Of a stretch of DNA of 64,000 nucleotides, positions 1-13,265 are shown in pieces. The stretch is from Paramecium pentaurelia (taxonomy: Eukaryota; Ciliophora; Oligohymenophorea; Peniculida; Parameciidae), in assembly GCA_905183005.1 (NCBI GenBank), contig CAJJDO010000062.1, positions 300,553 through 364,552 on the forward strand, read 5' to 3'. Every line of letters begins with the position of its first letter. Within the stretch, counting starts at the first letter, position 1. The notes beneath the pieces are model-generated. The model was not told the DNA's origin. It saw only the letters and a list, made by a program, of their open reading frames with translations, and did no database searches. The position numbers and the translations under genes are program-made.

Positions 1-3000
1 TATTTTCATATTCTTGTGAAATTAATTCATACAATGTAGATATAGAATTATAGATTCCTAATTTCATAACTCCATTATAAACTGAATCACAATGTTCCTA
101 AGCTAAAGTCTTATTAAACTATTTTAATGAATTTATAAATTACATGAGTCATAAAATTGCAAATATTACCTGATTGTATGCTTTCTAACAAATCCATTGT
201 TTAGTCATCTATAATCATTAAGTCACTAAAATAATATTTTATAAAATTTACTAATCAAGATATGGGAAATATGTAATAAACATATTAATTTTTTTTAATT
301 CTTCTTCCACTTTTTCATTTTATAAGATTCGTACATCATCTGTATAAAAAAAGTAATATGAACTTTAAGCACTTATTTGATAATTAATTTCCCTATATGA
401 ATAAACTGCAATTAAAGCTGAACTTGTTTAAGAAATCTTTTCTACCCAATAACTACAAATTTGATATTTTTCATAAAAATTGCTATCCATTTATTCTAAT
501 ATTATTTATGGGCATAATATAAATGTTGTGATTATCAAAAATATAATTAAAATTTTAAATCTTGGTGCTTTATATTATTAACATTGTAATCTAACTTAAT
601 TAATTTTTTAATTATAATAAGATAAATTTGATTGAATTTTCTTTTCATAAATTGCTATTTCAAAATTATAATATTATGATGCATTTTCCTAATTTAGAAT
701 CTAATCAATCTAATTTAATCTTTGTAATTCTATTTATAAAGCATACTAATTAATATCTGTATATAAGTTAAAATGTTTTGTATGAGTTTAATAATTCTTT
801 AAAACATAAGAGAATCCTAATAAAATAAATAATAATTAAAGGAATGTCATTTTTAAAAATATTTTAGTTCCTTCATTTTCTTTATTTAAACTTCTATTTA
901 TGATAAATTGAGAAACTTCATCACTTAAAGAATCAAAATAGTTATCAAAGGTCAATAAATTTGCCATAAAATATACAAAATCATTTGAAACTTTTAAATC
1001 TAACAAATTTAAATTGACATTTTAATTATCTTAGATTACAAAGAATTAAGATTCTAAATAATAAAATAATGATGTTTTTAAAGGAATCTCTTTTGTTTCT
1101 AATGAATTATTATTCAGAAACTTCATTTAGATGGTTTTATCATAGAAAAATTCTTATAGATTTCTATTATTCAATTATTAAATATAAGATTCTTTAAGTA
1201 AATCATAGGATCTTGTGATAGCATCACGAGAAAATGGCATTTTCTTAGTTGCTGTTTCTAATGTAATTACTTAATACATAGTGAGCATGTAATAATTAAC
1301 AAAAGCTGATTGAGATGTTATACAATCATGAACAGGCGATAAAAAGTTTGATTTAATAGAAAGTAGATCAGCATCTTTATCAACTTCATCAAAATTAGGC
1401 ACTATGTAAAATATTTAAAGGATGAAATAGGTAATATTAATTAATAATACAAATAACAATAATGAAATAGAAATATAGATGAATAAAAGTTTCTTATTAT
1501 CCAAAAATTTATTCAACTAATTATATTTACTATAAAATATTGCAGTGTCAAGGAATCCTTTAGAAAATTTTGATGATGCTTGATCATCATTATTAAAGTC
1601 ATCTTATTTTAAATTAAGACTATTTTTTGAAAGTCTCTAATCTTTATCTTTTAAAGATTCACTGTTTTTATCACTTAAAACTTTACTTTTAATTGTTTCA
1701 ATACATAATTTTTTACAATCATCTTTTAATAATTCTTAATCAGTTTTATCTCTTCTTTCTTCAGAGAGTGGAAGATTTATATCTTCAAAGAATTAATGAT
1801 TAGGTATTATAACAAAAGATTCTTGATTAGGTAAATGTTTTTAAGAAAAACTCTTAATTATACTTTTATCTACATCTTAATCAGAATCTATTATAAATTC
1901 AGAATCATCAACTATTTACAATTCAAATAAATTGTCTTTTTCAATTATTATTGCATTTAATTCTTATTATGTTTAAACTAATTTAACTTTTATGTGTTTC
2001 TAATGAGGTAATTTTTTGAAATTTGATATAAATTTGTTGATATCACTTTGAAAAAGAGATTTCTTATCAAATCCAAGATATTTAAATTAATTTATAAAAT
2101 TATTAGTAAATCCTACAATTTTATTATCCTAATTGATAAATAATGAGATTGGTTAATTTTCTAAGAATTTTATAAATGCAAAGATTTATATATGATCATT
2201 TGTTTAAGGCTAAACACTTAATTATAATTAAATGTAGAAGAAAGTTTCTTAATTTCCTTTAATAAGTAATTCATATGGTTTTGAAGATTTTTTACAAAAA
2301 CCAGTTTATAAGAATCTTTTTATCAAAAATTAATGAATTTCATAAAATTCTGTAGGAATTAATTTCTTAAAATTAAAATTATCATGTTAAATATTACCTT
2401 TAGAATATCCTAAATTTGAGATCATATCTTAACTATATTATATAATTTCTAGATTTTCCATATCATCCAATATTTACAATCCGATGAATGAATATTATTC
2501 ATAAATATTTTATTTATTATCTTCATTAACTATTTGACTAAATCTTAGTATTTCAGCTTGAAAGATATTATTAAAAAAATCAACATATAGCATAATAAGT
2601 AATTATTATATTCGATAACTTTTATGAACATATAAGTCAAGCTTTATTTTCTTAAGAAACTTTAAGGCTCTTTCAGTTAATGAATAAGCCATGTTAAATA
2701 ATTAATTTTAGCTTTCATGTTTTCCTTATAGCATTTACTAATATATCCTTTCTTTTAATTAAAATAAATTCTTGACTTCTATTTAGTCATCTTAAACAAT
2801 TTAAGAGTAAATTATGTATTGTCTAGCTAAATCATTTTCTGATGAATCATTTCCTTTTGTAATATTATAATATAATAGCTAATATACTTCTTTTTGAATT
2901 AATTCTAATTATAATCTTTATAAGAATGATAATGAAATAGATACTTTAAAATATTACTTTGTAGATTCAGAATAAAGTTAATTTTAAGTGAAATGATATA

Positions 3001-4174
3001 TCAAAGAAATTGTATCTGTAAAATTTTATTAGTGATATTTAATTAAAATATATTTTTAATACCAGAATGTTTTTTATGATTTACTTGCTTTTATAATTCT
3101 ATCATTAAATGTGATTAATTCTTATTAAAAGATATCTTAATCATTCAATATATCATTCTTTTAGTTTAAAATTATATAATCAAATTAATGTTTTCTTAAA
3201 TATTTAGATTTATTATCTGATAATATAATTAAATTTTAATATATTTCTTAAATACTTCTTGATTTTTTGATGTTTAATTAATTTCTGGTTTTTTAATAAT
3301 AACTTAGAATATTTATAAGAAAAGGGCATAATATAAACACTAATCCAATCCTGTATTCAAATTAAACTTCTATTAAGATTAATGAGAAAATATTTTAAAA
3401 TAATCCAAAGGATAATAATATTAAAGAGAGTTTATTAAAAATACAAACTTATTTTTCAATTTCTGAATATATATAGGATGGAAAAATAATAATGTTTAAA
3501 ATGTAAACAGGTATTACACTCCCTTCATCACTTTTAGATTTGAAATACATTGAAAAAATGATCAATATAACATTCAAAAATTAGTATTTTTGTAATTATT
3601 AAACATGTAAAGGAGAACTTTTGAAATGAATAGATTCTGAGCATAAAATATTAATGAATATAAACAAAACTGAATTGAATAGTAGTATAATGCTAATGAC
3701 AAATATATATATATTTGATATCTATGTATTTGATATTGATTCAGCAATTGAAATGATATAAAAATCAAATGTGTATAAGGCTAACAAATAAAAATACAAT
3801 TAAAATATTATTGATAATTAAGAGTTGAAATCAGGAGTCTAAGTGGTTTTCTTTTTGATAAATTTTGTTTTAAATAAATAATGAACAAAAAAATTCTTGA
3901 TAAATCCAATTGATATAAAACATAGGAATACTGTAGGAAGTAAAAATGCAAAAAGTCTAAAATTTTAATAGCGTAATAATAATTAATATGGTCTTCCAAT
4001 CTAATTTAAATAGGAGAAAGCTTGCAATAAATTTAAGGAATAATTTTTATTCTGAATTTTTATTGTCTCCTCTTCATTATGTAATAGTAAACTAATCAAT
4101 TAAACATAAAATATCAAATGCAATAATGAAGCTGTTGTTCTAGATTTAATCAAGACCTTTTAATGTTATTTCAT
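1..4174 (-). CDS. Large multipass membrane protein with PAS-like segment, 3' end cut off by window edge
   Basis: Reading starts at an ATG complementary to 4172-4174 and stays open with the ciliate code to the left edge, about 1,390 codons. The N-terminal third is a series of hydrophobic helices (for example FAFLLPTVFLCFISIGF and YRIGLVFILCPFLINILS). Around 2000-2150 lies a PAS-like stretch (IVGFTNNFINQFKYLGFDKK), and a further membrane helix with a long outer segment lies at about 1200-1500. This order resembles the TmcB/TmcC-like PAS membrane proteins that are expanded in Tetrahymena and Paramecium. The family name comes from overall resemblance; the function is unknown and a sensory role is only a guess. 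Smaller open frames at 3574-3999 on the same strand are out-of-frame shadows of this gene. Confidence 0.75.
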
Positions 4175-4680
4175 ATAATAGGAGATAGCAAACTTATAAA
4201 ATTGCATTTTATGCTGAATTATTTTTTTTATTTTTATTTTTTTTGTTGTTCAGAATAAATATGATTTTATATAGCCAAAAAATTAAAATCTTTTATAAGG
4301 TTTATTAAATTAATCACTTGTCCACTCTCAAATCAAAATAAATTTAATTATATTTAGTTTCTATTTTTTTTAGGTTGTTTTTTTTATTTAGATTAGCAAT
4401 TCAGTAATAAAATATAGTTAAATGGATATCTTCTAATATTAAAAAAGTGTGTAAAATAAAATCAGATTAAAATGTCCAAAAGAACTATATCAATAAAAAT
4501 ATATAGATTATTTTGATTCAAATTATTAAAAAGAAGCAGAATAAACTATTTAATATATTAATTTTTATTGATTATTAATAAATAAATTGAATAAATAATA
4601 TTTTTCTATTGGTGGAAGAAAAGTTAATCTAAAGAATATTTATAAATTTTTGTTTATTGTATGAATAAATTACATCATTA
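4175..4680. other. Intergenic, AT-rich
   Basis: About 500 bp between two minus-strand genes. I see homopolymer T runs and no coding pattern, RNA gene or repeat. It should hold the promoter of the gene at 1-4174 and the 3' end of the Myb-like gene. Confidence 0.6.
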
Positions 4681-5816
4681 TCATTATGATTACTCATATT
4701 TGATGTAAGGATAGGTTTAAGGGATTTAAAGGCATTGAGGTGGGCTGTATAGTTATGCAGGTTAGATTGGCCAGATATTAAAGTTTGGTTAGATATAGAA
4801 TGTTATTACAGGAGTTGGAGTATACATAGATATCTAATAATTATTTATGAATTACTAGGTGTTATGGGATTGAATAATGATTAGAATAAGGTTATTTGTC
4901 TAAATTTGAATATGGTTATTAGTCTTAGAAGATTTGAGTTTAGTAGTTTTGTTATTAATCATATTCTTCCTAATAATCATGTCTCAGGTTAGATGCTTAG
5001 ATTTTTGATAATATTTTTGAATCAGATTATTAATTTTAATTAAGGTTAATTTATTTACTAGTCTCCAAAGATATTAAATCCTACTTATTACTTTTGTTAA
5101 ATATTATTGCACCTTTTTAAGAAATATAATTATTGCTTTGATAATGATCAAATTAATACTTTATGGCAAATAGTTTATTTAACATTTGTTTTATATGATT
5201 AATTTCTTCCTCAGGTAACATTCTTAATTCTGATTTCTCTGTGTGTCTGTATTATTTTATCATTTTTTTAAATTCATTTTTCATTTCTTCATCAATATTA
5301 AAGCTTTTTAAGGAATCCTCATTACAATAGATTACACCTAATACACTAGGTTTAATTTATTTTAGTAAATCTGAAGCTAAAAGAGTAAAAATAAATTATT
5401 ACATTAATCTAGTCCCACTGCTTTACTGAGACGACGTAAAACTTTTCTCAAAGTTGCATAAAAGTAATTTTTACATAGTAAATCGGAACGACCAGTCATT
5501 TAGGAAGCTATCCTAGCCCAACTGTTACCAAATTATTGTTAAAGGTTGAATAATTTTTATTCCTCTTCTTCTGTCCATATACTTTTATTCAAATTAGGGT
5601 TAAGTATGTTTTAATATCGTTCTCTACAAGCTGCTGGAGAACGTATTTTGGTTGGATTCTTAATTTTAGATTAAAGTTCAATTGCTATACGATTCCAAGA
5701 TGCACAACCATTAAGTTTGATAAGTTCTAATAAGAGTTTGTCTTCCTATTAAAAATGATTCTCAGAATTACTTGATAGGTCCAACTCTATCTAGTTTCTG
5801 AATGTTTAGATTACAT
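4681..5816 (-). CDS. Two-repeat Myb-like DNA-binding protein
   Basis: Probable nuclear transcription factor. The start is the ATG at 5814-5816 (MQSKHSETRQSWTYQ); a 26-nt GTA...TAG intron at 5746-5771 joins it to EDKLLLELIKLNGCASW. Two Myb/SANT repeats follow: R1 contains GCASWNRIAIELQ, then CRERYQNILNP and IWTEEEEQKLFN. R2 contains FGNSWARIASQMTGRSDLLC, whose Trp spacing and GRSD helix are typical. The C-terminal third is rich in Gln, Pro, Asn and Tyr, like an activation region, and ends at TGA 4681-4683. The spliced length is exactly 370 codons. Without the intron the first repeat loses its leading Trp and no in-frame ATG exists, which supports the splice. Target genes cannot be told from sequence. 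Confidence 0.85.
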
Positions 5817-6242
5817 GTTACTAAGTAACTAGACTAGTTTGATTTAAAATAGAAGATATAATTTATATAAAAATGTTTAGAAATCTAAAAATTTATTCAA
5901 AATATCATTAATTAACTATTATTGATTAATCAAAATTGCTTTGCTTTGTTTTAAAAAAGTTCTTAAATTAAGTAAGAAAATAAATCAATTATTTTCCATT
6001 TATAAATATTTATACGGTTGATATAGTTCAAATTTAATTTTGAAAAAGTAGATTTCCTTAATAATGTTTAAGTTAGAGCATAAAAATATTTGTAGAAAAT
6101 TAATATTTTTATTATACTTAATATTATTATTTATTATATAACTATTATCCATAATTATACTAAATATCATTTATATAATTTAATATTATTAAAAGAATTA
6201 TGGAACCATAAAATTGTAATTAATCTACATTTAACATTAGCA
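5817..6242. other. Divergent intergenic region
   Basis: About 430 bp between the minus-strand Myb-like gene and the plus-strand coiled-coil gene, so it should carry both promoters. The sequence is strongly AT-rich with runs of T and A. I recognise no specific element. Confidence 0.6.
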
Positions 6243-7759
6243 ATGTCTAAATCACTTATAGATGGATTTGAAAACTTATTACTAACTTAAACTTAATTCA
6301 CTACATAAAGGAGAAAAGTCTTTTTGGAAGATAATCTAAAATATGGAAAAGAAATTGAGAGAGATTATAATAAATTATAAGATATAATAGATGTATATTG
6401 AATATCTTAATAATATATTAGAATATATAAGGTAAAGTTGATAAAATTATCAAATCTTAAGAAGATGATTTTATGATTGCATATAAAGAATAAATGGCTG
6501 AAATATAAAAAGAATTAAAAGCTATGAAAAGAAAGATAGATGAAGAGGCACTTAGATAAAAGGCAGATGAAAAAAAAAGAATCTTAGAAGAAGAAAGAGA
6601 TTATTTTAGGGAAGAAGCATTGAGATTGGATAAATTATGTTAAGAACAATCAAGAACCCTTGAAGAAATAAAATTTAAATTAAAAATAACTTAAGAAGAA
6701 AAATAATATTATGAAGGATTTGTTATTGGTATAATAATAATATAAAAATGAATTTAGATTCTAAAAAAGAAAATAAAGCTTTAAAATATGAGTTACTTTA
6801 ATTATATAAATAAAAAAGTGAAGATTAAAAAATTGGTTAAAGAGTTGGTTCTGTTGGAAATATTAATCAACGGACAGTTATAAAAAATAATATAGATTAT
6901 AGATCATTTACATAAGATGGAACACTAATGACTGCTAATAAAGATGAACAAGTTGAAGGTTCAAAAAGAGATTTTTCATCAATAAAATAAGGATAAAAAA
7001 CTTAATTATCAACCAAAATACAAGATTATGGATCATCTTAACATGATTTCTTTAGAAGAGATTTATCTTCTTAAAAACGAAGTAGATATAATTAGGATAG
7101 TTAATAAGTATCATTTTGATTTATTAGATATAAGATAATACAAAATAGGAATTAATTTAAGAACTTAGATCATAATTATAAAAAGAAAGATAAATAATAC
7201 AATTATTAAAAGTTGAATTATCTAAATAAAATTGCTAAAGAGGAGAATTAGAATAGATATTATTAGATTGTGTTAATGAAATGAAAAAAGAAGTGTTAAA
7301 TCGCTAAACTTAATAAAAATAGTTTGTAAATCATAGATCTACTTCATATTCATAAACAAATATAGAAGGAATAATAAATTATTCTTAATTTACTCATACT
7401 GATAAAATGTATATTTTTTATATATTAATAGACAATTATTAAAAAGATTTATATCTAGTGATGAATTTTTACATTAATTATATTAGATTACTTTTAATAA
7501 TTAGATTTAATTATCAACTTCTTTAAAATTGAATGAGAAATGGAAAATAGATGCAGATGATGCTACTAAAAAATTTAACAATTTCAAATAATTAAAGTTT
7601 AAATAAAAAACAAGCCAACGTAAGTTTATTATAATTTTAGCAATTTTAAAAACTTCATTAATAAAAAGGCAAGACTAAGAAATTGTTTAAACTACATCTA
7701 ATTTTAATGATAAAACAAGAGAACTGATTAATTAAATTATTAATGCTGATCAATCTTGA
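6243..7759 (+). CDS. Coiled-coil protein, five tiny introns
   Basis: Not recognised as a named family. It starts MSKSLIDGFENLLLTQTQF and ends ...INADQS before TGA 7757-7759. Introns at 6393-6421, 6729-6757, 7108-7127, 7409-7431 and 7620-7640 (29, 29, 20, 23 and 21 nt) restore one frame; the spliced CDS is exactly 465 codons (464 aa). Residues about 75-190 form a charged coiled coil (ELKAMKRKIDEEALRQKADE). A Ser/Gln-rich linker and a second helical segment follow. In a ciliate a cytoskeletal or ciliary role is plausible but is only inference. Confidence 0.85.
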
Positions 7760-7783
7760 TTTCCATTTTAATTTTTAATTTTA

Positions 7784-9236
7784 TCATTATGCAACTAAAT
7801 TAAAATTATTAGATTCATCATGAATGATTTCCCAATTACCTAATTTTAGTTTAGCTGCATTTTAAAGACATTTCTCTATTGGTTTATTCTTTTCATCATT
7901 TAACTAAATGACTAAATCTAAGGTTTACTAAACTACTGGAGGAATAACTTATGCTTAAGTAGTAGTATCTAAATAATTATTATAAATAAATTCACCTAAA
8001 AATAATGCAGGATTAGTATTCATTTCAATTAGATAAACTTTTAAATTTGTATCTATCATTATATCACATCCCATTAATTCAAAAGTACCTAATCTCTTTT
8101 CAAATTTATCTGCTGCACATCTAATGATATGAGCAAATATTCTTTTCATTTACAAATAAATTTTATCTATCTATTCTTATGTCACATTAATTTTCTCTTT
8201 TAAATATTACTTTTTATTAGAAATATATAATTACTTCCAATTATTGCATAGACCATATAGTTGATTCTTTAGATTAAATAAAAGAAGGATGCTTTTTTTA
8301 AACAGCTGCATTTGTTAAATGTTTGTATCTATTCTTTTCATCATCCATATCTTCTACATTATATTTATCTACAGATAAACGTAAATATCCATGTTGAAAG
8401 AGAACAAATAAAGGTCTTGAAGTAGCAATTAAAACATAACATCTAATATCAAATTTACGACCATCCAATAATAGTGGATTTTAAATATATTTTTAAACAA
8501 TACATTTTCTAAGATTTGGAGTAAATATACCATTAGGTAAGAATCCTTTTTATGATTTTATGGAATTTGAGATTTATTTTAATCTAATTTCATTTAATAT
8601 TATTACTTTTAAAACTCCTATTTTAATTTTTTTGCATTTGAACATAATTTGATGCCTCTTCCACAATTAAAATACGTTGGTTTAATTATCCAAACTGCTG
8701 AATTATCTGTCTTCAGAAATTGATCTTCTTCATTACTCAAGAACTCTTATGTCAAATCAATTCTGTATGTTTCAGGAAAGAAGTGTGTTGAATTGAATTA
8801 TAATTCTAAATTAAACAAAAAATATTACATTTGTTTTACCTTTCATACTCTTTCATTGTTTAAATGATAAGTTATTTTGATGTAAGAATCATATGATTAG
8901 GTAAATGATTAATTATTTACTATCCCTCTTTAAATTATTAGAATTGAATTTCAGAATTAGTTTGAACCCATTTCAAATAAAAATCATTTGAAGATTTTCC
9001 ACTTTCTGCATCCAAAAGCTTCCATCCTCTAATAAATCAAATAATTATTCTCATTACGATTATTGAGATAAATAATTTGAGATCAATTTGCCATTATTGC
9101 CAGGTCCAACAAAATAATATTTCAAACACAACGCTTTCTTATTTAAAGATTTTTTTTTGGGATCTTCTGTCTATGATCTAATCTTCTTTGAGCTTTAACT
9201 CTTTTTAATCTTTCTTCCTCTTTGTGTTTGTTACAT
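7784..9236 (-). CDS. Tubulin-tyrosine-ligase-like (TTLL) enzyme
   Basis: TTLL enzymes use ATP to add amino acids (Glu, Gly or Tyr) to tubulin tails in cilia and microtubules. The ATP-grasp landmarks appear in order: VWIIKPTYFNCGRGIKL (N-terminal ATP-binding Lys region), NPLLLDGRKFDIRCYVLI, YKHLTNAAVQKK, then FELMGCDIMIDTNLKVYLIE and the Mg-binding end EMNTNPAL. The start MQQTQRGRKIKKS is at 9234-9236 and the stop TGA at 7784-7786. Introns were placed at 8210-8234 (25 nt), at about 8594-8616 (ending TTAG) and at about 8806-8828; the spliced length is not yet a whole number of codons, so one splice is still missing or misplaced. The convergent coiled-coil gene ends only 24 bp away. Subfamily (glutamylase or glycylase) is not resolved. 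Confidence 0.9.
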
Positions 9237-9352
9237 TTTGATAAAAAATATATAATAAAATTAGACTTTTTATCACTAATGCAATTAAAGTGTGCAGAAT
9301 ACTTAAAGGAAGCTGTAATTATTATATACATTATTTAAGGTAACTACAAATA

Positions 9353-12300
9353 ATGAATAAGCCAGATATACATATATGTCAAAAGCTTGCAAATAAATTG
9401 CTTAATTATTACCATTTTAATCCATGTGGCATTTGCTATTAAAATAAGATTAATTGTTTTTCTATATGTTGATGTTATAATCAATGTTTGGATAGAATAT
9501 CAAAATGCTATTAGAATTAATTATCGAAAGATTTGCACCTATCACTTAGTTCCAAATTTAATTTCTAAATGCTTGTTCACAAATATTCTAACAAGACATC
9601 AATTATCTATCAGATGTAATGAAAAGCCATATCTCAGGAATTTATAAGGAGTGTATAATCTAACTTTAGTTCTTTATAAAGCAAATTCCGAAGAATGATT
9701 CAAGCGAAGGTTAGTCAGTTGCAGAATAAATAACATAAGCTTATAAAGCTATTTTATCAAATATACATGATTAAAAAGTTACTTTAGAACTTTATAACAG
9801 TTTATAAGGAATTGTAAATAAATGGCCCTTAATACATGAATTGAATCCATTGATTTTTCATGAGATTGAAGAAATAATAGCTACTAGAACACCTAGAACT
9901 GTTGAAGTATAAGTTATTGAAGATTATCTCGAATGTGAATCTCCAACAAGATCTAATTCAATCCGAAAAGAAAATTAAGTTGTAGTTGAATTATAGAGAT
10001 GGTTAAGTAAAATGAATTATCCTATTCCTGTAATTTCAAAGAAAATTGCAAGTAGTGTCATTAATTCTTAAAATATGTTTAAATTGAAAGATAATATAGA
10101 AATCATGTTGTCTTTTATTTATTGTCCTTTAAAATATGAACCTGCCAATTGTGTAATGAAATTTGTTTAATTTTAAGTGGTCTAGAATAGAAATGAAGAA
10201 AACTATCAATTTAAAAGATATTCCAAACTTAAAAGATTGTTTTTGTCTTAATTCTCCAGCTCATCTTTATCATATTCGTTCTATTAGATCATTATAAAGT
10301 TTAACAGATGATGAAAATCATTCAATTATAGCTAAAGTCAATCCAGCTTATTTAAAAATTGCTTGTATATAAATATCATTTTATATAATTAGATTCTTAT
10401 TTATCTTAATGCTTTAATGAAGATTAATTAAAGTACTGTAACTTTAACCATTTAACTCAATTACTTACTTTTTATTTAGACAAAGAATAAGATATTTCAG
10501 TATACTTTACATTATATTACAATATACCTTATGCATTCCTTTATTACATAAATTATGATTAATCCTCTTCTTTTTTAATTCATCTATTTACTTAAATTAA
10601 TTTAATGATCCATTTCCAATCTGAACATTAATAATAATTATATAATTAAGTATGGGACTATTTTAAAGCAGCTGACTTATTTACTGAATTAATTAATATA
10701 TTATTGAATCCAAATTCTAAAAATGATTTATTGTTTAAATGTTCTTAAGATTTTAGAAATAATAAAATGTTAGATGTCTTCACAATTAATCCAGATTTTT
10801 AACTCAAAGAAAAAGTATATTAATAAAATGACAATAATAATTTTAATTATATAATTGAAGAAAAAATTCATTTAAAATGGGATATTGATCAATTAAAGCA
10901 TTTTGTACACAAAAAAACAATTAAATAATTATCTTTTTTTAACAAATCTGCAAATAATATCATACCTTTAACAATTGAAAAACCTACTTCAATGATGGAT
11001 GTAATTAGGTAAGCTATATAAAATGTTGAAATAATTACTGAACCACATAAAAAAAGGTAATCCCAAATTGGAAGAGAGAGATTGATTGTTCTTCGTAGTG
11101 CATCAGTTATGTTCGATTTAGATGAATAGGATTAGGTTAAAGATCCTTTTGTTCCTTATGATTATAATCCTAATCCTTTAGAATTAAGAGTAGATACTAA
11201 AGAGAGTAATAATAAGTTTGATTAGAAATCTTAATCTTTTATGAAGGAAAGTTCAAAAACTATTTACAAGAAACATTCAAGAAATATGTCATTTTAATTA
11301 TATCCTTTATCTTTAAAAGATGTAATTTAAGGTAAATGGGATTAAGAATAATAATCAGTTTAATTTTAAATTGAAAAGTATCAATTTATATAATTTTTAG
11401 TTTAAGTAAAGATGAACCTTATTGTTATAATTTAACCTAATTTTTGTCAATATTAATTTAACATTTAATTTTATCAGATCACAAATTACTTTAAACTAAA
11501 AACCATTCCATTGAAAAAAGAGAAAATTATTTAGGAATGATTTTACTAGATTAAAATTCATAATCTATGTTTGACAAATTGATTAAAGTAATCAAATTAT
11601 TTTAATATAGATTTATTTCTTTAAAATTAAACTTAGTCCTTATGTTAAAGAAAATAGTGCTATTTTATGTGGAAAATTAGTAAATTTTCTAATCAAACAA
11701 AAACCTTAATATGTTAATTTCCAAGATAATGGTTAAATTTATATTGATTATTTATGTAAAATAATCATAAATTCATTATCTTGGAAGACATCTAATACTA
11801 CAAAAATAGATCTAGATGTGAGTAAAATTTTACTTTGTGAAACTCTGTGCTTATTGATAGAAAATGGAATCGAAAGAGGCTAAACCAATTTATTAAATAG
11901 AATTACTGCTACTACATGGAGTTGTCTAATTGAAATATGTAGGTAATGTCTATCAACAAGACCAAATTAAATATTTTAGGGTCTTTTTCTAAGAATATTA
12001 AAATTAAATATGGAATTTGGATCAGACTTTAATATTCACACGATCTTTATGAAATTAAATTTATTAAGCATTCTTAAATAGCTCTCAGAACTTACTTAAT
12101 AGAATGGAGTTCCTAATAAAAGATTTAGCTATCTAAATGAATTCATAAAGTCTCTTTGCTCTCTCTTATAGTATTATATTAATAAAAATCCTTCCAAAGA
12201 ATGCTTTAAAATAATATAAAACCTCGATTCATGGAAATTGTTAAAGCATTAATATAGAATACATTCTCATTACCATGCTAGCAGTTTCTATAGTGTAGAT

Positions 12301-12396
12301 TCAAGAATTGTAAACAATTCAACTCCAGCAACAAGTTAAAGCTTAGCTAAAATCAGAATTCGAAAATCTACTAATTCAAAAGCTTAAAAAGATTGA
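9353..12396 (+). CDS. Large unrecognised protein, probably helical repeats
   Basis: I do not recognise the family. It starts MNKPDIHICQKLANKLLNYY at 9353 and ends ...SKAQKD at TGA 12394-12396. The frame is kept by short introns: one of 28 nt near 9470, a 19-nt one near 9650 (GTG...TAG), a 25-nt one near 10157, a 28-nt one near 10366, a 23-nt one near 11369 and a 23-nt one near 11590. The C-terminal third is all-helical in character, with segments such as LTQFLSILIQHLILSDHK and TWSCLIEICRQCLSTRPN, so armadillo/HEAT-like repeats are possible. A basic, Ser-rich middle (LIVLRSASVMFDLDEQD) looks like a linker. Codon use matches the neighbours. The function is unknown. Confidence 0.75.
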
Positions 12397-12446
12397 CCCA
12401 ATAATATTATAAATTTATACAAGTATAATTATTAAAAATCATTATA

Positions 12447-13210
12447 TCAAACACTTTCTTTTAGCATATTTTCCATTAATTCTTTTAAACGATCTATAGT
12501 CATTTAATTATCACAATTATATGAATCTATAACATTTTGAGGAAGTTCTTAATTTTATTATTGGTTCTTTTTAGATAAACTTAAAACTCTTTTCTATTAA
12601 GATTTAGATTGTTTCGCTTTAGACATTTTTACTTTATAATTCATTTTATTCACTTGAATATAATCTTCATCATCACTGCAATCCCTAGAAGGTTTTTGTT
12701 AATCAAACCTCTAAGATTGAACTTAAATTTCATCAATATTTACTTCATTAGCCTAAATATTTTAGTTATTATTATTATTGATATTTTTGTTTAATATAAT
12801 AGATTAATGATTTAGTTCTTAATTAGATTCCTAATATAATTAATTTGATATCTATTAAACTTATAAGTAACCATTTTATAGAGAATTTAAATTTGAAATA
12901 TCTATTTCTTTACTTCTTTCGCTTTCCTATAATATACGTTTTAGTATATTTTGCTCTTTTTATTTTGTGTTCTCTATTTTTTATTATTGTTTATCTTATT
13001 CCTCCTTTTTCATTAAATTCCATTTGAGTAGTGATTTTTAATATACATCTTTTTGATCTAGATCACTAGATTTTTGCAATTTATTATTCACATAAAATAG
13101 AAACTTTAATGCCTTTTTAATGGTAATCAATTTTATTATACTTCTTTACAGGTTTCTATTCTTTATTTTGTATTTTAATCTTTGTCTTCTTAATTCAATT
13201 AATTTTGCAT
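12447..13210 (-). CDS. Gln/Asn-rich protein with coiled-coil segment
   Basis: Unrecognised, 244 aa. It starts MQNQLNQEDKDQNTK at 13208-13210; a 29-nt intron at 13113-13141 (GTATAATAAA...AAAAAG) removes an in-frame TGA and the spliced CDS is exactly 245 codons. The first half is a charged helix (KKEEQDKQQQKIENTK), followed by an Asn/Gln-rich stretch and an acidic patch (SRDCSDDEDYIQ). The end is basic, then TIDRLKELMENMLKESV. It lies tail to tail with the large gene ending at 12396, 50 bp away. Confidence 0.7.
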
Positions 13211-13265
13211 AATTTAAATAAGTATAATATTAGATAAAAAAATTTATAGAAAAAAATTAATATTT

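Noticed and set aside
3574..3999. Two minus-strand open frames that look like small hydrophobic proteins
   Set aside because: They are shifted by one base from the long frame of the PAS membrane protein, which reads through the whole stretch with better composition.
4681..4960. G-rich plus-strand stretch that reads as an open frame
   Set aside because: The minus strand gives the Pro/Gln-rich tail of the Myb-like protein continuous with its DNA-binding repeats.
12845..13027. Plus-strand hydrophobic frames at 12609-13027
   Set aside because: Antisense to the Gln-rich gene at 12447-13210.
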